A stretch of 11,009 bases of DNA from Bacteroidia bacterium (GTDB lineage Bacteria > Bacteroidota > Bacteroidia > UKL13-3). The translations under genes and the position numbers were made by a program. Shown in pieces: positions 6,295 through 11,009 of this stretch; position 1 is the first letter of the stretch, and each line of letters starts with the position of its first letter. The notes below the pieces were generated by a model, which was not told the DNA's origin, searched no databases, and was given only the letters and a program-made list of their open reading frames with translations. The stretch covers positions 1-11,009 of the forward strand of contig JAKRSG010000238.1 of the NCBI GenBank assembly GCA_022402405.1, read 5' to 3'.

Positions 6295-8430
6295 TTACTC
6301 CACCAAAATTTTCATCACTTTTTGGTCTGAACCAATTCTTATTTCTAACAAATAAAGTCCGGAAGGCAACATTTGATGTATCTCAAGTTTTGAGACTTCA
6401 GCGTTTTGGTTCAGCCAGATTTTACCGAGTAAGTCTTTTAATATAATTTGTTTTTGTTCTATATTGCCTGAACCAAAATCTAAGGTAAATGACCCGTTGT
6501 TGGGGTTGGGATATATGCTTATGTTTTGAACGTTTTGGAGCTTTTTTAAACCTGTTGTCTTTACATCTATATAATAACAATCGCTGGTATCTGTGCAAAT
6601 TCCATTGGTAACTATAACGGCAAAACGACCGCTAGAATCGGGTTCAAATTCAAATTTTGTTTCGCCAGAAATAGGCGAATAATTTTTGTCGCAGTTAAGC
6701 CATTGGTAGGCTGTACGGCCTTGTTGAGCAATAAGCTTGCCTCCTACTTGTAAAACATTTATAGGTTCAGACTTTATAATATCTACCCTTAAACTAATAA
6801 TAGAATCGCAACCATTAACAGATTTATGTGTCTTACGATAGTTAAAAATTCCGTTCGTATTTATTACCGAACTATCTGGTAAAGTATAACTATTACAAGC
6901 TTGAAATATCCCTAAGAAAATATCATAGCTAGCATGTTTGGTATAATCTAAATGCACATATTTATCCCAATTATATTCGTTTGGAATGATAAAATTATAC
7001 TTACCAGTGGTAGCATATAACTTTCCATCCGGAGCAAGATATTCATTACAATCGTTTACTCTTAATGTGTCATAAGTGCTTGTGCCTGTATTCATTTTTA
7101 GCAGCACATTATCTATCAATCCTTTTGATTTTACAAAGCTTTTGGCTAATCCTAAATTTACATCGAGGCTATCATCGAAGTTTAAGGAAAGATAAGCGTT
7201 TCCAGAATCATCAGCACAAATGCTTGCCGATTGATTACTGGATAATTGAGAAGAAAAATTTCTATTTAATATATTTATTCCGCTGGTATCATAAATGGCA
7301 TACAAGGCGTTTTCAGTATTTATTTCATATCCATTACCTACCCAAAATAATTTGTCTTTACTCAAAGCTAATTCTACACCTGAAGAAGTTTTATTTGAAC
7401 TCCATGGTCCGCTAACTTTTTTTACCCATACAGTAACCCCATCATTATTTAGCTTCCAAATAAAGGGGGCGGCTGGATTATTGGTTAAAGAAAAACCTGT
7501 TCCAAAGGTAACAATACCCTGAAATTGCCCAGTAACATATACATTACCCATTTCATCTAAAACCAAATCTGTAGCGGCATCGTAGGCTGTAGAACCAGCA
7601 GTTCTCGACCACTCAGCCACTCCATTAGGCCTTACCATACTTACACAAATTTGATACCCATTTGAGCCGGCAGTAGAAACACCTGCAAATACTATGTTTC
7701 CACTTGAATGATATTTCATATCATAAATTCTTCTGTTAATACCGGCATTTACTACATTTAAGAAGTTTCCATTACTATCTAATTTCTGTATAAATGCATC
7801 TGCTGTACCACTTGGATTTACAAATCTTACCCCACTATCTGGATTAAAATCTATTGGGTTAGCGAAATATCCACCTGTATAAACATTGCCTAAACTATCT
7901 GTTACAACGGCATTACACGATTCACTTTCATAATTAGGATTGCCAAAAGATTTTGCCCATAACAAGGCTCCGTTTGCATCGTATTTAGCTACAAACATAT
8001 CAGCATGCGTAGTGGTTGTTCCTAATGAAAAGGAATTAGAATCAGTAGAAAAATTGATAGTATCTTTAAATGAACCTACCAATAATATTTGTCCGCTAGC
8101 ATTTATATGTATATTATTAATTTGGTCTGAACCAACTCCTCCAAAGGTTTTAAGCCATAGTAATTGTCCGCCAGCAGAAGTTTTTGCCATAAAACAATCG
8201 TATAAACCTTTTGAAATATACGATAATGTAGCACCGTTTTTTACCACTTGAAGCGTATCCATAAATTGCCCAGCCATTAGAATATTTCCTTCTTTGTCAA
8301 TAGCCGAACTACTAATATAATTGTTTGCCTTAGACCCTAAAGAAAGGTTCCATTGATACCCTACAAATTGGGTTTGCCCCCAAGAAAAAGTTGAAATAAA
8401 CAATGTAAAAATAAGGGCAATAATTCTCAT
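6295..8430 (-). CDS. Secreted SBBP/beta-propeller-like protein with T9SS type A sorting domain
   Basis: 711 aa. A signal peptide (MRIIALIFTLFISTFSWG, cut before QTQ) sends it to the periplasm. The last 75 residues (637-711: YPNPNNGSFTLDF ... LLGKIW ... LPSGLYLLEI ... KILV) are a type A C-terminal sorting domain, so it should cross the outer membrane by the type IX system and be surface-attached or released. Residues about 25-450 consist of repeats of roughly 55 residues with the pattern D-x-x-G-N-x-Y-x-G-x-F and LLWxKxFGG (such as GGQLLWLKTFGGVGSDQ and DSLGNVYTGGYF), resembling SBBP / beta-propeller repeats. Residues about 455-560 contain two C-x-x-Y-LPD-type modules, of which only the second keeps the GCDSIISL end. 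An Ig-like stretch (about 575-625) follows. No enzyme motif was seen; adhesion or a structural role is a guess. Confidence 0.88.
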   Translation of the reverse strand: MRIIALIFTLFISTFSWGQTQFVGYQWNLSLGSKANNYISSSAIDKEGNILMAGQFMDTLQVVKNGATLSYISKGLYDCFMAKTSAGGQLLWLKTFGGVGSDQINNIHINASGQILLVGSFKDTINFSTDSNSFSLGTTTTHADMFVAKYDANGALLWAKSFGNPNYESESCNAVVTDSLGNVYTGGYFANPIDFNPDSGVRFVNPSGTADAFIQKLDSNGNFLNVVNAGINRRIYDMKYHSSGNIVFAGVSTAGSNGYQICVSMVRPNGVAEWSRTAGSTAYDAATDLVLDEMGNVYVTGQFQGIVTFGTGFSLTNNPAAPFIWKLNNDGVTVWVKKVSGPWSSNKTSSGVELALSKDKLFWVGNGYEINTENALYAIYDTSGINILNRNFSSQLSSNQSASICADDSGNAYLSLNFDDSLDVNLGLAKSFVKSKGLIDNVLLKMNTGTSTYDTLRVNDCNEYLAPDGKLYATTGKYNFIIPNEYNWDKYVHLDYTKHASYDIFLGIFQACNSYTLPDSSVINTNGIFNYRKTHKSVNGCDSIISLRVDIIKSEPINVLQVGGKLIAQQGRTAYQWLNCDKNYSPISGETKFEFEPDSSGRFAVIVTNGICTDTSDCYYIDVKTTGLKKLQNVQNISIYPNPNNGSFTLDFGSGNIEQKQIILKDLLGKIWLNQNAEVSKLEIHQMLPSGLYLLEIRIGSDQKVMKILVE

Positions 8431-8434
8431 AAGT

Positions 8435-8442
8435 CAAATATA
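8435..8442 (-). promoter_or_regulatory. Possible -7 element of the T9SS type A gene
   Basis: TATATTTG (minus strand, 8442-8435) matches TAnnTTTG but ends only 4 nt before the ATG at 8430, so the transcript would be nearly leaderless. No TTG lies at the correct distance upstream, where the fbp terminator sits. Weak call. Confidence 0.22.
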
Positions 8443-8484
8443 AAAAAAACTCCTCAAATAATGACTTTTGAGGAGTTTTTTTTT
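8442..8484 (-). terminator. Intrinsic terminator downstream of fbp
   Basis: A 9-bp perfect stem (CTCCTCAAA 8450-8458 with TTTGAGGAG 8467-8475) with an 8-nt loop is flanked by A8 (8442-8449) on one side and T9 (8476-8484) on the other. On the minus strand this is a classic hairpin plus U tract, 15 bp after the fbp stop. The symmetry means it could also act in the other direction, but no + strand gene is next to it. Confidence 0.9.
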
Positions 8485-8498
8485 ATAAAGTTATTGAA

Positions 8499-9494
8499 TT
8501 AAAACCCAAAAGAAAGAACCTTTTCTACCATGTTTTTAGAACCCATAACGATTGGCACGCGTTGGTGAATTTCGGTTGGTTCAACATCTAATATACTTTG
8601 CTTACCTGTTGTGGCATCACCACCAGCTTGAATGGCAATATAGCCCATAGGGATGCACTCGAATAATAATCTTAATTTACCATTAGGAGCTTTAGCTGTT
8701 GGTGGGTAAATAAAGACGCCGCCTTTAAGCAAATTGCGGTGAAAATCTGCTACCATAGAACCGATGTATCTGGCAGAATAAGGTCTGCTTGTAGCTTTAT
8801 CTGTTTCTTTTACCCAATTTAAATAGTCGTTCACACCTGCTGGGAATTCTCCAGAGTTTCCTTCGTTTATAGAATATATTTTACCGTCGGCAGGGGTTTT
8901 TATATTAGGGTGACTTAAACAAAATTCACCAATACTTGGGTCTAAAGTAAATCCATTTACTCCTTTACCGGTGCTATATACCAACATAGTAGAACTACCA
9001 TAAATAACATATCCGGCAGCAACTAATTCACTTCCTTTTTGTAATACATCTGCTAAAGTAGGTTCAGTGCCTGGTTCTGTAACTCTGCGATAAACTGAAA
9101 ATATAGTTCCAATAGAAACATTCACATCAATATTGCTTGAACCATCCAAAGGATCTATACAAATTACGTATTTACCATTTTTGGAATAAGCACCTTTTAA
9201 GGGTATCATATCATCGTTTTCTTCACTAGCCATAGCGCATATTTCACCGCCTTTTTCCAGTGCCCAAATGAAAGTTTCATTTCCGATGATATCTAACTTT
9301 TTTACATCTTCACCTTGAACATTAACAGAACCATGTTCACCTAAAATCTGAGTTAAGCCAGCTTTGTTTACCTCTGCGCTAATCATTTTAGCCGCGATAC
9401 CAATATCACGTAAAATTCTTGATAACTCCCCTTTTGCGTAAGGGAAATCTTGCTGCTTTTCAATAATAAATTGACCGAGTGTTGTAATTGCCAT
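8499..9494 (-). CDS. fbp: Fructose-1,6-bisphosphatase, class I
   Basis: 331 aa from the chosen ATG at 9494. It hydrolyses fructose-1,6-bisphosphate to fructose-6-phosphate in gluconeogenesis. The frame runs on to a TTG at 9533, but the promoter below would place the transcript start near 9506, inside that extension, and MAITTLGQFIIEKQ is how Bacteroidota class I enzymes begin. Metal site: SEEND (90-94, Glu91/Glu92) and IDPLDGSSNIDVNVSIGT (113-130, Asp114/Asp117). Substrate side: GYVIYGSSTMLV (161-172), SARYIGSMVADFHRNL (240-255), and LLFECIPMGYIAIQAGGDATTG (residues 276-297), the last being the conserved FBPase C-terminal block. The IPMGYIAIQ wording differs a little from the common NPMAFIMEQ. 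It is monocistronic, as it has its own promoter and terminator. Confidence 0.96.
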   Translation of the reverse strand: MAITTLGQFIIEKQQDFPYAKGELSRILRDIGIAAKMISAEVNKAGLTQILGEHGSVNVQGEDVKKLDIIGNETFIWALEKGGEICAMASEENDDMIPLKGAYSKNGKYVICIDPLDGSSNIDVNVSIGTIFSVYRRVTEPGTEPTLADVLQKGSELVAAGYVIYGSSTMLVYSTGKGVNGFTLDPSIGEFCLSHPNIKTPADGKIYSINEGNSGEFPAGVNDYLNWVKETDKATSRPYSARYIGSMVADFHRNLLKGGVFIYPPTAKAPNGKLRLLFECIPMGYIAIQAGGDATTGKQSILDVEPTEIHQRVPIVMGSKNMVEKVLSFGF

Positions 9495-9511
9495 AAGGGT
9501 TAAAATTTGCG

Positions 9512-9542
9512 CAAACCTAGGATTATTCAGCAATTAATACAA
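9512..9542 (-). promoter_or_regulatory. Promoter of fbp
   Basis: On the minus strand TTG (9542-9540), 20 nt, then TAGGTTTG (9519-9512) matches the Bacteroidota TTG-N19/20-TAnnTTTG consensus. Predicted transcription start near 9506 gives a leader of about 12 nt to the ATG at 9494 and excludes the upstream TTG as start. Confidence 0.5.
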
Positions 9543-9559
9543 GTTCCATTGAAACTCCT

Positions 9560-11009
9560 TTATCTAAGTAAGGTTAAAGAACCACTATATGAATACTTTT
9601 TGCCGTTATAACTGGTAGCATTCACTTGGTATATATAGGAATCTTGTTGACAATCTTGACCCTTATTAAAATCCTTCCCATTCCAGCCTTCATTTGGATC
9701 GTAGGTTTTACCTGTCATATACGATTCATATACTTTTTGTCCCCAACGGTTAAATACAAATATTTCTAAGGTTTCAAATCCTGTTGCGCTCACTTTAAAG
9801 GTTCTATTGCAATTAAAACCGCAATCCACTTCACTCCCACCTTTTCCGTCTGAACCAACTGGACGAAATACATTCGGAATAAACACTGTGATATCTGGCT
9901 CTATAAATACACAACGAGTTAGTGAATCGAAACATCCGTTTTCACTAATCGCTGTAAGTTTTATGCATTGGTTTCCTGTATCAGCAGCAAACTGAATTTG
10001 AGTGGGTTCAAAACTATAATCTACTCTTGGTATACCTGGCAATAAAGGTGGGAAATACCAAATATATTTAAGTGGTGAATTATCTAAAATATTACTTTGA
10101 TTGTAGAAGTCGAAAAACGGTTTAGCAATAGTAGTACTTTCTGGATTATTGGTAAACGCTGCCACAGGCGAGGGCCAAGCTGTTACAGGTGCCACAGCTG
10201 TATCTGTGCAACCATTTGCTTCAACAAACAAATATATATTATGCGTACCTGCTTGGGTAAATAAGCCAGAAAAGTTTGTTTGGTCATATGGTGTAGGATT
10301 GGCCGGTGTAGTATTAAAATCGGTTTCATCTACAAACCATTTATAGGTACTACCAGCAACTGTGCTTGGAATGGCCGTATAAGTTGGCGTAAGTGTAATA
10401 CCATATCTTTCATCTACACAACCTTTGTTGGGCGCAATACTAAAATTCGCCTCTGGTTTTGGTTTAATAATATAAGTTGCAGAATCACTCGCTGCAGCGC
10501 ATACATCTGGGTCGCTTGTTAGGTCAATGGTGCTTACTTTAAAGGTAATTTTACCTCTTGCAATATCTGCTGCAGTTGCTGTGTAATTAATTCCACTTGC
10601 ACCATTATCTATGATACTACCATTTCCATCTGGTGTAGTCCATGTATAAGTATAAGGTGCACTTGGCATGGTAATAAACCCAACATTAAAAATAGCACCA
10701 TAAGAGCAAACTGTTCCATCATCGGTAATATCAACAACAGGAGGATCTTGTATTCTGATGTCAATAGAATCTTTATTATCGCAACCTGTTCCAGGGTCTT
10801 TGTAATAGTACTTAATATTATAAACTGCTGGTGGAACATTTGTAACATCAAAACTACCTGCTGTAACATTAAATGCACTGCTTGGTAGTGCCGGGTAGCT
10901 CCACATATCACCATCGCTTGATGAAATATTATTGGGATTCATATAAAACAAAACGGTAGCACGCGACTTACAAACAGCGCTATCGCTTAAGGATAGGTAA
11001 TCGATATCA
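9560..11009 (-). CDS. PKD-like repeat surface protein with T9SS type B (gliding-motility CHU_C) domain, 3' part
   Basis: About 482 residues are visible. The frame is open to the right edge without a stop, so the N-terminus and signal peptide lie outside the window; the TTG at 10951 is only an internal codon. The visible part has several 80-100-residue beta-sandwich units of PKD/Ig type with paired Cys and phrases such as YNIKYYYKDPGTGCDNKDSI, APYTYTWTTPDGNGS and GSTYKWFVDE, ending in IPNVFRP. The last 109 residues (IPNVFRPVG ... FVFNRWGQKVYE ... GWNGKD ... DSYIYQVNATSY) are a gliding-motility-associated CHU_C domain, the type B sorting signal for the type IX system. Such proteins are very large, surface-exposed, and often adhesins (SprB-like). 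No enzymatic domain is visible. No convincing terminator is seen before the fbp promoter. Confidence 0.92.
   Translation of the reverse strand, partial: DIDYLSLSDSAVCKSRATVLFYMNPNNISSSDGDMWSYPALPSSAFNVTAGSFDVTNVPPAVYNIKYYYKDPGTGCDNKDSIDIRIQDPPVVDITDDGTVCSYGAIFNVGFITMPSAPYTYTWTTPDGNGSIIDNGASGINYTATAADIARGKITFKVSTIDLTSDPDVCAAASDSATYIIKPKPEANFSIAPNKGCVDERYGITLTPTYTAIPSTVAGSTYKWFVDETDFNTTPANPTPYDQTNFSGLFTQAGTHNIYLFVEANGCTDTAVAPVTAWPSPVAAFTNNPESTTIAKPFFDFYNQSNILDNSPLKYIWYFPPLLPGIPRVDYSFEPTQIQFAADTGNQCIKLTAISENGCFDSLTRCVFIEPDITVFIPNVFRPVGSDGKGGSEVDCGFNCNRTFKVSATGFETLEIFVFNRWGQKVYESYMTGKTYDPNEGWNGKDFNKGQDCQQDSYIYQVNATSYNGKKYSYSGSLTLLR

Noticed and set aside
7065..7415. 116-codon + strand frame opposite the T9SS type A gene
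   Set aside because: Shadow of the repeat-rich gene; its translation resembles no protein family.
9495..9533. 13-residue extension of Fbp from a TTG at 9533
   Set aside because: It lies upstream of the predicted transcription start and covers the -7 element. The family starts at the ATG at 9494.
9542..9556. Small hairpin (6 bp, 3-nt loop) after the CHU_C gene as terminator
   Set aside because: It has a wobble pair and no U run, and it overlaps the better supported fbp promoter.
10609..10914. 101-codon minus-strand open frame in the CHU_C gene region
   Set aside because: An alternative frame of the PKD-repeat protein with Leu/Met-rich nonsense composition.

Overview
The window looks like a low-GC chromosome segment of a Bacteroidota bacterium. 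The evidence is a type A and a type B (gliding-motility CHU_C) type IX secretion sorting domain on two large secreted proteins, a Bacteroidota-style ribosomal protein S1 tail, and upstream elements matching the Bacteroidota promoter pattern TTG-N19/20-TAnnTTTG. Housekeeping genes (rpsA, pyrR, pyrB, fbp) are interleaved with surface and secreted functions. No tRNA, rRNA, IS element or CRISPR array was seen.

Layout. Positions 2-730 (+) hold the 3' part of rpsA, ended by a strong, probably bidirectional hairpin terminator (748-786). Positions 791-4046 (-) hold a tightly packed, AT-rich cassette read from its own promoter (4070-4099). It encodes an MBOAT-family acyltransferase (AlgI/DltB-like), an anchored SGNH/DltD-like protein, and a secreted protein resembling family 14 polysaccharide lyases. 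Positions 4047-4338 are a divergent intergenic region carrying about 12 degenerate 7-bp tandem repeats. Positions 4339-6292 (+) hold an EVE-domain gene, then pyrR and pyrB one base apart. Positions 6295-8430 (-) hold a secreted beta-propeller-like protein with a T9SS type A tail, converging on pyrB with only 2 bp between the stops. Positions 8499-9494 (-) hold class I fructose-1,6-bisphosphatase with its own promoter and terminator. Positions 9560 to the right edge (-) hold the 3' part of a large PKD-like repeat protein with a T9SS type B tail.

The most interesting point is the MBOAT gene. It is split into a 365-aa and a 120-aa frame exactly at a run of eight C on the coding strand (+ strand G8, 2967-2974). 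With nine (or six) C the two parts fuse into one normal-looking protein (485 aa with C9). This is the expected signature of slipped-strand ON/OFF phase variation, here of a putative exopolysaccharide O-acetyltransferase, although a sequencing indel would look identical. The three cassette genes together suggest a compact system that decorates a surface polysaccharide with acyl groups and trims it with a lyase. This is analogous in logic to the AlgI/AlgJ plus AlgL part of alginate operons but built from different enzyme families. The polymer, the acyl group and the lyase substrate are inferred, not shown.
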